64,000 nt of DNA from Vibrio toranzoniae. GTDB lineage: Bacteria > Pseudomonadota > Gammaproteobacteria > Enterobacterales > Vibrionaceae. This document shows positions 30,528 through 41,550 of the stretch, piece after piece (within the stretch, counting starts at the first letter, position 1; every line of letters starts with the position of its first letter). Below the pieces are notes generated by a model, which saw only the letters and a list, made by a program, of their open reading frames with translations, did not search any database and was not told the DNA's origin. The translations under genes were made by a program, and so were the position numbers. The stretch spans positions 2,728,001-2,792,000 of the forward strand of contig NZ_AP025514.1 of the NCBI RefSeq assembly GCF_024347655.1, written 5' to 3'.

Positions 30528-31104
30528 GTGTCTGCTCCAGAGTGTTGACTATGAAAAGATCAAATTTGATTGCCACGAAATATGGCACGGATCGTCTAGA
30601 AAAGCCACCTAGATCAGGCTTAGAAAGGTAAGTTTATCGCGAGATAGCAAAGGCGATATCGATTCAAAAGTGAAATCAAAATCACATAAACAAATTTTCA
30701 ACATTTTATTAACCGTCGTGTGTTTTAGCATTTCATTTTTATTGTTACTTTTAGTCTTAGTCTTCAAAAATTGAGTGGTTAGTCATATCAAATGCATACT
30801 GACGATCACTTGACTGATGCATAAAACCTCATTAAAAAGTAAATAACTGCATACTTTTTGAATGGAAAATCATGTTCACCAAGCATAGTGGATCATCGAA
30901 TAACTAAAATTTAAGCATAGAACCGCAAAAAGTTTGTTCCAGAATTAAGCCTTTCGATTGGATTTTAATACCATCAAACTTAAATAACTCAGAATTTAAA
31001 CCCAAAAATATTAGAACAACACAGCCTTTACACAATCTTCAAAACTTGCATATTACGATCAAGCTTGTCATAAATAGAAGTTGGATTAATAGTAAGGATG
31101 CAAA
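30528..31104. other. Intergenic region upstream of rraB and arcA
   Basis: 577 bp, AT-rich and without a credible ORF. It contains a perfect 12-bp palindrome ATCAAATTTGAT at 30559-30570 in the rraB leader, repeated GCATAC/TGCAT words at 30790-30860, and the candidate arcA promoter near its right end. I see no RNA gene. Confidence 0.6.
31046..31074 (+). promoter_or_regulatory. Candidate arcA promoter
   Basis: TTGCAT (31046-31051) and CATAAA (31069-31074), 17 bp apart, 30 bp before the start codon. Both elements match the consensus at four of six or better. No clear FNR or ArgR box was found beside it. Confidence 0.45.
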
Positions 31105-32325
31105 ATGAGTAAGCTGTACGTTGGCTCCGAAGTCGGTCAATTAAGACGAGTTCTCCTAAATAGACCTGAAAGAGCACTCACCCACCTCACCCCTTCAAAC
31201 TGTCACGAACTTCTATTTGATGATGTACTTGCCGTTGAAGCTGCTGGTGAAGAGCATGATGCCTTTGCAGAAACACTGCGTGACCAAGACGTTGAAGTGC
31301 TGTTACTGCATGACCTATTAGTTGAGACACTCGCAGTGACTCAAGCTCGTGAATGGCTGCTTAATACTCAAATCTCTGATTTCCGTTACGGCCCTACATT
31401 CGCACGTGAGTTAAGAGAGTACCTTGCTCAAATGGACAATGAGCACTTGGCCACGCTCCTACTTGGTGGTTTAGCCTACTCAGAGCTTCCTATCAAATCA
31501 TCTTCAATGCTACCGAAGATGCATCGACCACTCGATTTCGTTATCGAACCGCTCCCTAACCATCTATTTACACGAGATACCTCATGTTGGGTTTATGGAG
31601 GCGTCTCTCTTAACCCGATGATGATGCCAGCTCGTCAACGAGAAACGAATCACTTGCGAGCAATATATCGCTGGCACCCTGTATTCGCTGGCCAAGATTT
31701 TATTAAGTATTTCGGTGATGAAGATCTTCATTACGACAACGCCAATATTGAAGGCGGCGATGTCCTAGTTATTGGTAAAGGCGCCGTACTTATCGGTATT
31801 TCAGAGCGAACTAAACCACAGGGTGTCGAAAACCTAGCGGCAAGTTTATTCAAATCCGGTCAAGCGAAAGAAGTCATTGCGATTGATTTACCAAAGCACC
31901 GCTCTTGCATGCACCTTGATACGGTAATGACTCATATGGATATCGACACGTTCTCAGTCTACCCAGAAATTGTTCGCAAAGACCTAGACACCTGGCGCTT
32001 AACGCCAAAAGAAAATGGCGAGATGCGTGTAGAAAAGGCTGACAACTACCTTTCTGCTATTGAAGGTGCATTAGGACTCGATCAACTGAAGATTATAACC
32101 ACGGGTGGTGACAACTACGAAGCTGAGCGTGAACAGTGGAATGACGCTAACAACGTACTAACGGTGAAACCGGGTACCGTTATCGGTTATGAACGCAATA
32201 TTTACACCAACGAGAAGTACGACAAAGCCGGTATCGAAGTTCTGACAATTCCGGGCAACGAACTCGGTCGTGGCCGTGGTGGCGCTCGTTGTATGAGTTG
32301 TCCTATCGAAAGAGACGGTATCTAA
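31105..32325 (+). CDS. arcA: Arginine deiminase
   Basis: 406 residues. It carries the guanidino-group-modifying enzyme motifs: substrate-binding [20 protein letters not shown] with the catalytic His region, and the nucleophile Cys396 in [15 protein letters not shown] at the C terminus. It converts arginine to citrulline and ammonia, the first step of the arginine deiminase pathway used for ATP production without oxygen or for acid resistance. It has its own terminator and is followed by argF, but no carbamate kinase (arcC) or arginine-ornithine antiporter (arcD) is in this window. Confidence 0.96.
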   Translation: MSKLYVGSEVGQLRRVLLNRPERALTHLTPSNCHELLFDDVLAVEAAGEEHDAFAETLRDQDVEVLLLHDLLVETLAVTQAREWLLNTQISDFRYGPTFARELREYLAQMDNEHLATLLLGGLAYSELPIKSSSMLPKMHRPLDFVIEPLPNHLFTRDTSCWVYGGVSLNPMMMPARQRETNHLRAIYRWHPVFAGQDFIKYFGDEDLHYDNANIEGGDVLVIGKGAVLIGISERTKPQGVENLAASLFKSGQAKEVIAIDLPKHRSCMHLDTVMTHMDIDTFSVYPEIVRKDLDTWRLTPKENGEMRVEKADNYLSAIEGALGLDQLKIITTGGDNYEAEREQWNDANNVLTVKPGTVIGYERNIYTNEKYDKAGIEVLTIPGNELGRGRGGARCMSCPIERDGI

Positions 32326-32363
32326 GTCAAATAGCTCAGCTAATCGCAAACAATAGCGTATCT

Positions 32364-32391
32364 AGGCCAGTATTATTTTACTGGCCTTTTT
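32364..32391 (+). terminator. Terminator of arcA
   Basis: Stem AGGCCAGTA / TACTGGCCT with an AT-rich loop and a T6 run. It separates arcA from argF, so the two are not a simple operon. Confidence 0.88.
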
Positions 32392-32401
32392 TATCAAAAA
32401 A

Positions 32402-32442
32402 ATAAAATAAGTATTCACAAATACAGCATTTTTATGTTTAAC
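32402..32442 (+). promoter_or_regulatory. argF promoter with two candidate ARG boxes
   Basis: -35 TTCACA (32414-32419), 17-bp spacer, -10 TTTAAC (32437-32442). Over it lie two ArgR-like 18-bp boxes, 32402-32419 (core AAAAT-AAGT-ATTCA) and 32423-32440 (core GCAT-TTTT-ATG), exactly 21 bp apart centre to centre. That is the spacing of tandem ARG boxes in E. coli. The first box matches TGAAT-N4-ATTCA at 8 of 10 positions; the second is weaker. Confidence 0.5.
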
Positions 32443-32481
32443 TGAGTTCTTCATTGATTCTATATACCCAAGGAGCGAGAG

Positions 32482-33486
32482 ATGGCCTTTAATCTTCGCA
32501 ATCGTAACTTTCTAAAACTTCTCGACTTTACTCCTAAAGAGATTCAGTTTTTACTCGATCTGTCTGCTGACCTAAAAAAAGCTAAGTATGCAGGTACAGA
32601 GCAGAAAAAGCTTAACGGCAAAAACATCGCTTTGATCTTTGAAAAAGCATCAACTCGAACTCGATGCGCTTTTGAGGTCGCCGCCTTTGATCAAGGTGCT
32701 CAAGTCTCTTATTTGGGTCCTTCTGGTTCTCAGATTGGTCAGAAAGAATCAATGAAAGATACGGCTCGTGTACTAGGTCGTATGTACGATGGTATTGAAT
32801 ATCGCGGTTTTGGCCAGAGCATTGTCGAAGATCTTGGCGCATACGCTGGTGTGCCGGTTTGGAATGGTCTAACCGATGAATTTCATCCAACCCAGATCTT
32901 GGCTGATTTCCTCACTATGCTTGAGCATGGTCGTGGTAAACATCTGCACCAAATCAGCTTTGCCTATCTTGGTGATGCACGTAATAACATGGGGAACTCT
33001 CTGTTAGTGGGTGCTACTAAAATGGGCATGGATATTCGCCTTGTCGCGCCAAAAGCATTTTGGCCAGAAGAACAACTCGTTGAAGAGTGCCAAGCTATTG
33101 CGCAAAATACAGGTGCAAAAATCACGCTAACTGAAGACGTAACTGAAGGCGTGAAAGATTGTGATTTCCTTTACACCGATGTTTGGGTTTCCATGGGTGA
33201 AGCGCCCGAAGCTTGGGACGAACGCGTGGCTGTAATGACGCCTTACCAAGTGAATATGGATGTCATAAAGCTCACAGGTAACCCTCAAGTGAAGTTCATG
33301 CATTGCCTGCCTGCTTTCCACAACAATGAAACAGTGATCGGCCAGCAAGTCGCAGACAAATATGGAATGAACGGTTTGGAAGTAACAGACGAAGTGTTTG
33401 AATCTGATTACTCTATTGTGTTTGATGAAGCAGAGAATCGTATGCACACCATCAAGGCCGTAATGGTCGCGACTCTTGGTCAATAG
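32482..33486 (+). CDS. argF: Ornithine carbamoyltransferase
   Basis: 334 residues, the usual length. It has the carbamoyl-phosphate motif STRTR at 57-61, HPTQ in the middle ([12 protein letters not shown]) and the ornithine-loop Cys in HCLP near residue 272. It makes citrulline from ornithine and carbamoyl phosphate in arginine synthesis; next to arcA the same enzyme could run in reverse in the deiminase pathway. It has a Shine-Dalgarno AGGAGCGAG. The candidate ARG boxes suggest the biosynthetic role. The symbol could be argI or arcB in other schemes. Confidence 0.95.
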   Translation: MAFNLRNRNFLKLLDFTPKEIQFLLDLSADLKKAKYAGTEQKKLNGKNIALIFEKASTRTRCAFEVAAFDQGAQVSYLGPSGSQIGQKESMKDTARVLGRMYDGIEYRGFGQSIVEDLGAYAGVPVWNGLTDEFHPTQILADFLTMLEHGRGKHLHQISFAYLGDARNNMGNSLLVGATKMGMDIRLVAPKAFWPEEQLVEECQAIAQNTGAKITLTEDVTEGVKDCDFLYTDVWVSMGEAPEAWDERVAVMTPYQVNMDVIKLTGNPQVKFMHCLPAFHNNETVIGQQVADKYGMNGLEVTDEVFESDYSIVFDEAENRMHTIKAVMVATLGQ

Positions 33487-33523
33487 ACAATAATGAAAGT
33501 AAACAAAAGCTTGATGTAATCGC

Positions 33524-33564
33524 TTGCGCTCACAAATTGAAAGCGTATAATTCTCGGCAATTTG
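33524..33564 (+). promoter_or_regulatory. pyrBI promoter with UTP-sensitive start
   Basis: -35 TTGCGC (33524-33529), 16-bp spacer, -10 TATAAT (33546-33551), then 7 bp and AATTTG (33559-33564). E. coli pyrBI has the same TATAAT-N7-AATTTG layout, where transcription starts at the A and slips on the three U when UTP is high. The same reiterative-start control is inferred here. Confidence 0.75.
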
Positions 33565-33580
33565 TCTGAGAGTAGTGAAA

Positions 33581-33694
33581 ATGACGCCAACCAATATTGT
33601 GATAACACATAATAAAATTGTGAAAACACCTAATATTGATCGCAAGCTAGCATGCTTGCCAGGCCGTCTATTCTGCTTTTCAGCACTTTTTTAA
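33581..33694 (+). CDS. pyrL: pyrBI leader peptide (PyrL-type), 37 residues
   Basis: ATG at 33581 to TAA at 33692-33694, encoding a 37-residue peptide ending LPGRLFCFSALF. It lies between the pyrB promoter and the attenuator. Its last codons are T-rich (TTC TGC TTT TCA GCA CTT TTT) and its stop overlaps the first base of the attenuator stem. In E. coli, RNA polymerase pauses in such a tract when UTP is low, the ribosome translating the leader catches up and blocks the terminator hairpin. The sequence is not like E. coli PyrL, only the layout is. The Shine-Dalgarno is weak (GAGAG 9-14 nt upstream). Confidence 0.75.
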   Translation: MTPTNIVITHNKIVKTPNIDRKLACLPGRLFCFSALF

Positions 33695-33719
33695 AGCCTC
33701 CCTTATGGGGGGCTTTTTT
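33693..33719 (+). terminator. pyrBI attenuator
   Basis: Stem AAGCCTCCC / GGGGGGCTT with a TTAT loop and a T6 run, 33 bp before pyrB. It is preceded by the T-rich end of the leader ORF, the arrangement of UTP-dependent attenuation. Confidence 0.85.
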
Positions 33720-33751
33720 ATGGCCAATACATTATTGTGGGGAAGAAGATC

Positions 33752-34681
33752 ATGGCGAATTCGCTCTATCAAAAGCACATCATCTCAATTCCAGAGCTTT
33801 CTCGTGAAGAGCTAGAATTAATTGTTCAAACGGCAGGTCAACTTAAAGCTGAACCAAACCCAGAACTCATCAAGAACAAAGTTGTTGCCAGCTGCTTCTT
33901 CGAGCCTTCAACGCGAACTCGCCTCTCTTTTGAAACGGCTATTCAACGCATCGGCGGTGATGTGATTGGTTTCGACAGTGGTGGTAACACTTCACTGGCG
34001 AAGAAAGGTGAAACGCTAGCAGACTCAGTGCAAGTTATCTCTTCATACGTTGATGCTTACGTAATGCGCCACCCTCAAGAAGGCGCAGCGCGTCTAGCTT
34101 CTGAATTCTCTAACGGCGTACCGGTTATTAATGCAGGTGACGGAGCAAACCAACACCCAACACAAACGCTATTAGACCTGTTCTCTATCGCTGAAACACA
34201 AGGCCGCCTAGATAACCTAAACGTGGCATTTGTTGGGGATCTTAAGTACGGTCGTACGGTTCACTCGCTGACTCAAGCACTAGCGAAATTCGACAACATC
34301 TGTTTCTACTTTGTGGCGCCAGAAGCGTTGGCGATGCCTGACTACATTTGTGAAGAGCTTGATGAGGCGGGTATCAAGTACCAACTACTTACCGACATGG
34401 AAGATGTGATTCCTGAGCTGGATGTTCTGTACATGACTCGAGTTCAGAAAGAACGTTTTGATGAATCGGAATACGCGCACATCAAATCAGCGTACATCCT
34501 GACTGCTCCGATGTTGGAAAATGCACGTGATAACCTAAAGGTTCTTCACCCTCTTCCTCGTGTTGATGAAATTACTGTCGATGTCGATAAAACACCTTAC
34601 GCGTACTACTTCCAGCAAGCAGAGAACGGTGTTTACGCACGTGAAGCACTGCTAGCCCTTGTTCTTAACGAAACACTGTAG
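33752..34681 (+). CDS. pyrB: Aspartate carbamoyltransferase catalytic subunit
   Basis: 309 residues from ATG ([13 protein letters not shown], as in E. coli). STRTR is at 53-57, then [22 protein letters not shown] and [10 protein letters not shown]. It condenses aspartate and carbamoyl phosphate, the committed step of pyrimidine synthesis, as trimers joined by PyrI dimers. A GTG five codons upstream is rejected. pyrI follows after 12 bp. Controlled by the leader and attenuator upstream. Confidence 0.98.
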   Translation: MANSLYQKHIISIPELSREELELIVQTAGQLKAEPNPELIKNKVVASCFFEPSTRTRLSFETAIQRIGGDVIGFDSGGNTSLAKKGETLADSVQVISSYVDAYVMRHPQEGAARLASEFSNGVPVINAGDGANQHPTQTLLDLFSIAETQGRLDNLNVAFVGDLKYGRTVHSLTQALAKFDNICFYFVAPEALAMPDYICEELDEAGIKYQLLTDMEDVIPELDVLYMTRVQKERFDESEYAHIKSAYILTAPMLENARDNLKVLHPLPRVDEITVDVDKTPYAYYFQQAENGVYAREALLALVLNETL

Positions 34682-34693
34682 AGGAGAGATATC

Positions 34694-35155
34694 ATGTCTA
34701 AAGAGACTCAATTAAAAGTTGAAGCAATCAAAAACGGAACGGTTATCGACCATATCCCAGCTAACATCGGGATCAAGGTGCTAAAACTGTTCGACATGCA
34801 TAACTCAAATCAGCGAGTAACGATTGGCCTAAACCTGCCATCTTCTGCGCTAGGTGGAAAAGACCTGCTCAAAATTGAAAATGTGTTTATTACGGAAGAA
34901 CAAGCAAGCAAGTTGGCACTTTACGCGCCTCACGCAACCGTTAACCAGATCGAAGATTACGCAGTCGTTAAAAAGCTGGCATTAGAACTTCCAGAGCAAA
35001 TCAACGACGTATTTGAGTGTCCAAACACCAACTGCATCACCCACAACGAGCCTGTTGAAAGCAGCTTTAAGATCTTTGAAAAGAAAGAAGATATTCGATT
35101 AAGGTGTAAGTACTGTGAAAAAGTTTTCTCTCGCGAAATCGTGACAGAAAGGTAA
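34694..35155 (+). CDS. pyrI: Aspartate carbamoyltransferase regulatory subunit
   Basis: 153 residues. The N-terminal allosteric domain binds ATP/CTP ([24 protein letters not shown]). The C-terminal zinc domain has four Cys in CPNTNC...CKYC. It confers CTP inhibition on PyrB and is co-transcribed with it (GAGGAGAG Shine-Dalgarno). Confidence 0.98.
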   Translation: MSKETQLKVEAIKNGTVIDHIPANIGIKVLKLFDMHNSNQRVTIGLNLPSSALGGKDLLKIENVFITEEQASKLALYAPHATVNQIEDYAVVKKLALELPEQINDVFECPNTNCITHNEPVESSFKIFEKKEDIRLRCKYCEKVFSREIVTER

Positions 35156-35193
35156 CACGATACGGCAACACCGATCGAACGCAAAAACTACTC

Positions 35194-35220
35194 AATACCT
35201 CGCCTGTGCGGGGTATTTTG
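35194..35220 (+). terminator. Terminator of pyrBI
   Basis: Stem AATACCTCGC / GCGGGGTATT with a CTGT loop and a short T-run, 40 bp after pyrI. Confidence 0.8.
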
Positions 35221-35290
35221 CGCTTTACCTAGCCTAAGTTTGAAGGCACACTGAAAATCAATTTTTATCTAATAACTGATGGAATAACTA

Positions 35291-35680
35291 ATGACTAAAG
35301 TACTTCACACAGAATCAGCTCCAGCTGCAATCGGCCCATACGTACAGGGTGTTGACCTTGGCAACATGGTTCTGACTTCTGGTCAAATCCCAGTAAACCC
35401 AGCCACTGGTGAAGTATCTGCTGACATCGCAGAGCAAGCTCGCCAATCTCTAGACAACGTTCAAGCGGTTGTTGAAGCTTCAGGCCTGACAGTAAAAGAC
35501 ATCGTAAAACTAACGGTATTCGTTAAAGACCTAAACGACTTCGGCACAGTAAACGAAGTTTACGGTAAATTCTTTGATGAGCACGGCGTTGCAAACTACC
35601 CAGCACGTTCATGTGTAGAAGTCGCTCGTCTACCAAAAGATGTAGGTATCGAAATCGAAGCTATTGCGGTTCGCAAATAG
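35291..35680 (+). CDS. ridA: 2-iminobutanoate/2-iminopropanoate deaminase RidA
   Basis: 129 residues of the YjgF/YER057c/UK114 family. It contains the substrate-binding Arg in YPARSCVEVARLPKDVGIEIEAIAV and the motif GPYVQGV...LTSGQIPVNP. RidA hydrolyses reactive enamine/imine products of PLP enzymes such as threonine dehydratase, protecting isoleucine synthesis. It follows pyrBI as in E. coli but beyond a terminator, so it is probably expressed on its own. Confidence 0.96.
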   Translation: MTKVLHTESAPAAIGPYVQGVDLGNMVLTSGQIPVNPATGEVSADIAEQARQSLDNVQAVVEASGLTVKDIVKLTVFVKDLNDFGTVNEVYGKFFDEHGVANYPARSCVEVARLPKDVGIEIEAIAVRK

Positions 35681-35734
35681 ATTTCGCTCTATTTAGTCGT
35701 CGGTTTAACGTAGAACTAAGCGTTGATGAGATAC

Positions 35735-35765
35735 AAAAAAGGTTGCCTAGATGGCAACCTTTTTA
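35735..35765. terminator. Bidirectional terminator between ridA and plsC
   Basis: Stem AAAAAAGGTTGCC-TAGAT-GGCAACCTTTTT, symmetric A/T flanks, between convergent genes. Confidence 0.9.
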
Positions 35766-35789
35766 TTGTTCATCGCTTCGCTTAGATAA

Positions 35790-36515
35790 TTACTTTTTAT
35801 TAAGCTCAACCACTTCTTTGTCTAACTCTTCAAGCTTAGCAGCCATCTGCTCACGAGCTAGGTTAGCCAGTTCACGAACATTCGACTTGCTGTAACCTTC
35901 AGTGCTGATAGGTGGCAACATCTCAACAATCACGTGACCATTATTCCAGCGGTTCAACTTCACGTCACCCGTAGAGCTACACACGATAGGAATAATAGGT
36001 AAGCCAGCACCAATCGCAGCATGGAAAGCACCCGTCTTAAACGGCAACAGGCCGCGGCCACGAGAACGAGTTCCTTCAGGAAACATCCATACCGACACAT
36101 CGCTGCCTTTTAAGCTATTAACCACTTGATCAATCGTCCCCACTGCTTTGCTGCGGTTCGCACGGTCGATCAGAATGTTGCCCGTCAACCAGTAAAGCTG
36201 ACCAAATAGAGGCATCCAAGCTAAGCTTTTCTTACCCACGGTGACAACTTTAGGTGTTACCGCGGATGAAATCGTGAATAGGTCCCAGCTGTTTTGGTGG
36301 TTGGCCACATAAACATGCTGCCCGCGAGAGTATGCATCTTCCGGGATACGCAGCTCCAGCTTCATACCAAAGACTCTTGACATACGTCCAAAGTAACGGC
36401 CAAAAGTAAATACGTGTTTCGGGTTACGGGGACTTAATAAACAGTAGCCACACCCAAATACAAACATAAGAATCGCAAATATCGCTAAAGCGAAAATACG
36501 TAAGATTGCTATCAT
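35790..36515 (-). CDS. plsC: 1-acyl-sn-glycerol-3-phosphate acyltransferase
   Basis: 241 residues. One N-terminal membrane segment (about 5-27) is followed by the acyltransferase motif NHQNSWD (H73, D78), WLTGNILIDR and FPEGTRSRGRG at 145-155. It acylates lysophosphatidic acid to phosphatidic acid at the inner membrane. The ATG at 36515 with a GAGGA Shine-Dalgarno is preferred over one 8 codons upstream. It ends in the Lys-rich LDKEVVELNKK, like E. coli PlsC. Transcribed alone. Confidence 0.95.
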   Translation of the reverse strand: MIAILRIFALAIFAILMFVFGCGYCLLSPRNPKHVFTFGRYFGRMSRVFGMKLELRIPEDAYSRGQHVYVANHQNSWDLFTISSAVTPKVVTVGKKSLAWMPLFGQLYWLTGNILIDRANRSKAVGTIDQVVNSLKGSDVSVWMFPEGTRSRGRGLLPFKTGAFHAAIGAGLPIIPIVCSSTGDVKLNRWNNGHVIVEMLPPISTEGYSKSNVRELANLAREQMAAKLEELDKEVVELNKK

Positions 36516-36595
36516 TTTGTTCCTCACCAACCGTAACATTCGTTTATCTGCTAACAGAGAATAGTAACAGAGTCATTTACGGTAAATACAACTAT

Positions 36596-36625
36596 AAAAA
36601 AGCCGAAACCAAGGTTCCGACTTTT
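36596..36625 (-). terminator. Terminator of the mla-murA operon
   Basis: Minus strand stem AAGTCGGAACC / GGTTTCGGCTT with a TT loop and a T6 run, about 40 bp after murA. Confidence 0.85.
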
Positions 36626-36665
36626 GTGTTTTTATCTTATTTACTCATGAAGACACTAACCTAAG

Positions 36666-38194
<1,529 letters not shown>

Positions 38195-38207
38195 AAATAG
38201 CTCCTGC

Positions 38208-38516
38208 CTAATTTTTTGTGTGTTCTGCCATCATTGGCTGGATATTGCTCAATTGGAACAACGTTCGTAATTGTTCTGGCACGAAACTGAGCATTATATG
38301 ACAGTTTTGATTTTTTGCATGCTCTAATAAGTGAATTAGCATCACCATTCCTGCTGAATCGACTCGATTTATATGGCTAAGGTCAATTTCAACGCTCGAT
38401 TCCGTCGTTTGCCACTTTTCCAATATACGCCAGATTGCAGGAACACTGTCACGGTCCAAATCGCCATGAAGCTGATACTCTCTAGAGCTTAGCGTTTGCC
38501 ATTGAGAATGACTCAT
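38208..38516 (-). CDS. mlaB: STAS domain protein MlaB
   Basis: 102 residues with a STAS fold: [27 protein letters not shown] contains the DSAG segment. MlaB binds the MlaF ATPase and is needed for assembly and activity of the MlaFEDB lipid transporter. Its ATG overlaps the mlaC stop (TAATG), so translation is coupled. Confidence 0.93.
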   Translation of the reverse strand: MSHSQWQTLSSREYQLHGDLDRDSVPAIWRILEKWQTTESSVEIDLSHINRVDSAGMVMLIHLLEHAKNQNCHIMLSFVPEQLRTLFQLSNIQPMMAEHTKN

Positions 38517-39211
38517 TATTTGCTACTCTCAAAACGAATCGGTTGTGCAGCCAATTTCTCTAATTCAGCAGCCACCTGTAAGATACCTTCTTGACGAATC
38601 TTGGTATTCCACTCTGACTGCTTACTGGATAGTAGGCTAATACCTTCAGCAACCATATCAAATGCCTTCCACTCGCCCGATTTCTTGTCTTTGCGTAGCT
38701 TAAATTCAAGCTTAATATTTGGTCGTGGTGTATCAATAATATCGACTTTGATACTTGTAATACGGCTATCCGCTTTGATTTTGGGTTCTGGACCAAATTC
38801 AATCGTTTGATCTGTGTATTGGGTCAGCACCTGAGCATAAGAAGAAACGAGATATTTACGGAATGAATCGATAAATACAAACACATCTTTTCTATCCGCA
38901 CCTTTCAAATTAGGCCCGAGTAGTTTAAGTGCCGCATATTGAGCATTCACATAGGGCATTAACTCTTCTTCCACAATGACCTTCAATAATTCAGGATCTT
39001 GCTGGATATTTTTTTGTTCACTCTTTAAGCGATCAAAGGCAACTTCAGCGACCTGTTTCATCATTTGGTAAGGCTGGGTGCGGTCGATAGGCTCGGCCGC
39101 CAAAACCTGAGTCGACATCAGCAAAGTAACCATTGTCATAAACCATCTTTTCAAGATGGTACTCGCTTTAAGCATGTTATAGCTCTTCAACAGGATACTG
39201 TTTTTTAACAT
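38516..39211 (-). CDS. mlaC: Periplasmic phospholipid-binding protein MlaC
   Basis: 231 residues. A signal peptide (hydrophobic WFMTMVTLLMSTQVLAA, cleavage near LAA/EP) is followed by the MlaC fold (YQMMKQVAEVAFDRLKSEQ...VEEELMPYVNAQYAALKLLG...AFDMVAEGISLLSSKQSEW). It shuttles phospholipid between the outer-membrane MlaA complex and MlaD. I chose the ATG at 39211, which has GAGGAG seven bases upstream and starts just after mlaD. An upstream start inside mlaD is unlikely, and an ATG 12 codons downstream is also possible. Confidence 0.92.
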   Translation of the reverse strand: MLKNSILLKSYNMLKASTILKRWFMTMVTLLMSTQVLAAEPIDRTQPYQMMKQVAEVAFDRLKSEQKNIQQDPELLKVIVEEELMPYVNAQYAALKLLGPNLKGADRKDVFVFIDSFRKYLVSSYAQVLTQYTDQTIEFGPEPKIKADSRITSIKVDIIDTPRPNIKLEFKLRKDKKSGEWKAFDMVAEGISLLSSKQSEWNTKIRQEGILQVAAELEKLAAQPIRFESSK

Positions 39212-39215
39212 GAGA

Positions 39216-39707
39216 CTACTCCTCAGCTTCGTTTTCATCAGAGCCACCAACGCTATACAACACTTGGCCAATCAAGTCTTCTAACACTAACGCAGACTTA
39301 GTGTCTTCGATGGAATCACCATCAACCAACATCTCTTCGTCGTCAAAAACAAATCCTGGAACCAGACTGATGTACTGCTCACCGATTAAGCCAGACGTTA
39401 AGATTTGAGCACTAGAGGTATCTGGAAATTGTGAGTACTTCGCATCAATAGATAATTCAACCATAGGGAGATAGCTTTCAGTATCAAGTTGAATACTTTG
39501 CACTCGGCCAACAACCACACCACCCACTTTCACCGGAGAGCGAACTTTTAGGCTACCAATGTTATCAAATGTCGCTTTCAGGTTATAAGTATGATTCGAA
39601 CCTATGCCTTTTACGTCAGCGACTTGAAAGATCATGATTAAAATTGCGCAAATTCCGGCAATAACAAAGGTGCCGACCCATAATTCTAATTTTCGAGTTT
39701 GTTGCAT
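39216..39707 (-). CDS. mlaD: MCE-domain lipid transfer protein MlaD
   Basis: 163 residues. One N-terminal membrane helix (about 8-27) is followed by an MCE domain (ATFDNIGSLKVRSPVKVGGVVVGRVQSIQLD) and the pore loop region SGLIGEQYISLVPG. MlaD hexamers sit on MlaE and form a hydrophobic channel in the periplasm. It is about 20 residues shorter than E. coli MlaD at the C terminus. Confidence 0.95.
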   Translation of the reverse strand: MQQTRKLELWVGTFVIAGICAILIMIFQVADVKGIGSNHTYNLKATFDNIGSLKVRSPVKVGGVVVGRVQSIQLDTESYLPMVELSIDAKYSQFPDTSSAQILTSGLIGEQYISLVPGFVFDDEEMLVDGDSIEDTKSALVLEDLIGQVLYSVGGSDENEAEE

Positions 39708-39709
39708 GA

Positions 39710-40489
39710 TTAATTCCCAAACATCAATGCGGTAAGAACAAAATCTAGCCCTAATACCGCTAGAGAAGAGTGCACTACAGTGCGTGTGGTAGCCTGACTA
39801 ATACCTTCAGAGGTCGGTACTGCATCATAACCATTGAAAAGTGCGATCCAAGTTACGGTGATAGCGAAGACCATACATTTGATCATGCTGTTACCAATAT
39901 CTCGGCCAAGTTCAACTGAAGACTGCATCGCAGACCAGAAACTGCCGTGATCAATACCTTTCCAATCAACACCAACTAACTGAGCGCCCCAAATCCCGAC
40001 CGCCATAAAGATCATAGCGAGCAGTGGCATTGAAATAAGCCCCGCCCAAAGACGCGGCGCAATAATACGTTTGATAGGATCGACAGCCATCATCTCAAGG
40101 CTAGAGATCTGCTCCGTTGCTTTCATTAAGCCAATTTCAGCCGTTAACGCTGAGCCCGCACGACCTGCAAATAGTAAAGCAGTTACCACAGGCCCCAGCT
40201 CTCGTAACAATGAAAGTGCAACCATTTGACCAAGGTTCCCCTCAGCGCCGTAATCAATTAACACGACATAACCCTGCAGGCTAAGTACCATGCCAATAAA
40301 CAACCCCGAAACTAAAATGATAGCTAATGACTGAACACCAACGCTATAAAGTTGCTTAACTAATAAAGGGAAGTTTTTTAGTCTCGGAATGCCAAACAAA
40401 GCCCCGAATAACATCAGGCTTGCTCGACCAAATGACTCGCAAATCGCAAGTGTGCGTCTACCGACACCCGCAATAGTTTTAGCAATCAT
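39710..40489 (-). CDS. mlaE: Phospholipid ABC transporter permease MlaE
   Basis: 259 residues with 5-6 membrane segments of the MlaE/permease family ([45 protein letters not shown] is its signature). It forms the inner-membrane dimer of the MlaFEDB complex that moves phospholipids between the membranes. It is 1 bp away from the mlaF stop and 2 bp from the mlaD start. Confidence 0.96.
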   Translation of the reverse strand: MIAKTIAGVGRRTLAICESFGRASLMLFGALFGIPRLKNFPLLVKQLYSVGVQSLAIILVSGLFIGMVLSLQGYVVLIDYGAEGNLGQMVALSLLRELGPVVTALLFAGRAGSALTAEIGLMKATEQISSLEMMAVDPIKRIIAPRLWAGLISMPLLAMIFMAVGIWGAQLVGVDWKGIDHGSFWSAMQSSVELGRDIGNSMIKCMVFAITVTWIALFNGYDAVPTSEGISQATTRTVVHSSLAVLGLDFVLTALMFGN

Positions 40490-40490
40490 A

Positions 40491-41285
40491 TTAAAACAAA
40501 TCCTCTTCTAGGCTCTTTGCTGGGAATCTAAATGGCACCGGACCATCAGCTTCACCTTGCAAGAATTGCTGCACTCGTGGATCGCTGTTGCTGTACAGAT
40601 CTTCAGGTGAACCTGCTGCAATGATTTTCCCATCAGCCATCAGATAAACCCAATCGGCAATGCTCATCACTTCAGGAACATCATGCGACACAATGACGGA
40701 GGTTAAACCCAAGGCTTGGTTAAGATTATGGATGAGTTCGACCAACACACCCATGGTGATAGGGTCTTGGCCAACAAAAGGCTCATCATACATAATAAGC
40801 TCCGGATCCAACGCAATAGCACGAGCCAACGCCGCTCGTCTCGCCATACCGCCAGACAACTCACTCGGCATTAACTCTGCAGCCCCTCGTAACCCTACTG
40901 CTTCAAGCTTAAGCAATACGATGGTACGAATAAACTTCTCATTGAGTTCGGTATGTTCCCTTAATGGAAAAGCCACATTATCAAAAACATTGAGATCCGT
41001 AAAAAGTGCACCAGACTGAAAAAGCATGCTCATTTTTTTACGGGCCTGATATAGCTTTCGGCGTGATAATGCAGGGATATTATCTCCATCAAACCAGACT
41101 TCGCCTTCATCTGGCGACAATTGGCCACCAATCAAACGCAGCAAGGTTGTTTTGCCAATCCCAGACGGTCCCATGATCGCAGTAATCTTTCCTCGAGGCA
41201 CCTCCAAGCTAATATCATCAAAGATAAGTCGCTCTCCTCGAGAGAAGCTAAGGTTCTTAACTTTCACAAGCTCAGTGTTCAACAT
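40491..41285 (-). CDS. mlaF: Phospholipid ABC transporter ATPase MlaF
   Basis: 264 residues. Walker A is GPSGIGKTT (39-47), the signature LSGGMARR, Walker B LIMYDEPF and the switch His SHDVPEV. It powers MlaE. It is the first gene of mlaFEDCB-ibaG-murA and divergent from yrbG; the roughly 265 bp between them must hold both promoters, but I cannot name convincing -35/-10 pairs there. Confidence 0.96.
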   Translation of the reverse strand: MLNTELVKVKNLSFSRGERLIFDDISLEVPRGKITAIMGPSGIGKTTLLRLIGGQLSPDEGEVWFDGDNIPALSRRKLYQARKKMSMLFQSGALFTDLNVFDNVAFPLREHTELNEKFIRTIVLLKLEAVGLRGAAELMPSELSGGMARRAALARAIALDPELIMYDEPFVGQDPITMGVLVELIHNLNQALGLTSVIVSHDVPEVMSIADWVYLMADGKIIAAGSPEDLYSNSDPRVQQFLQGEADGPVPFRFPAKSLEEDLF

Positions 41286-41550
41286 ATTTTTGTTGTTTCC
41301 TTGCTTTAAAAAACGCCAATTATGGCTGCAATAATAATGAGTCTACTTTAGAATTAAAAGCACTGTTCAATTAATTCATATTAAACATGAATCTATGCAG
41401 GGATTTGAAAGCATTAGAAAATTATCTATTCAGCTCTTTTTCTTACCGACTAACTGGTAATTAATTTGCCGAGTGACTTCCCTTTTATCTAGCAACAGGT
41501 CAAAATTAGCGGTTAATTCTTCGTTTTTTATTAATTTTTTAGGAATCATC

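Noticed and set aside
30665..30695. CRP-like site (GTGA...TCAC) upstream of arcA
   Set aside because: The half sites are 8 bp apart rather than 6, so it does not fit the CRP consensus.
41286..41550. Promoters in the mlaF-yrbG divergent region
   Set aside because: Several AT-rich partial -35/-10 matches exist on both strands, but none is convincing enough to list.
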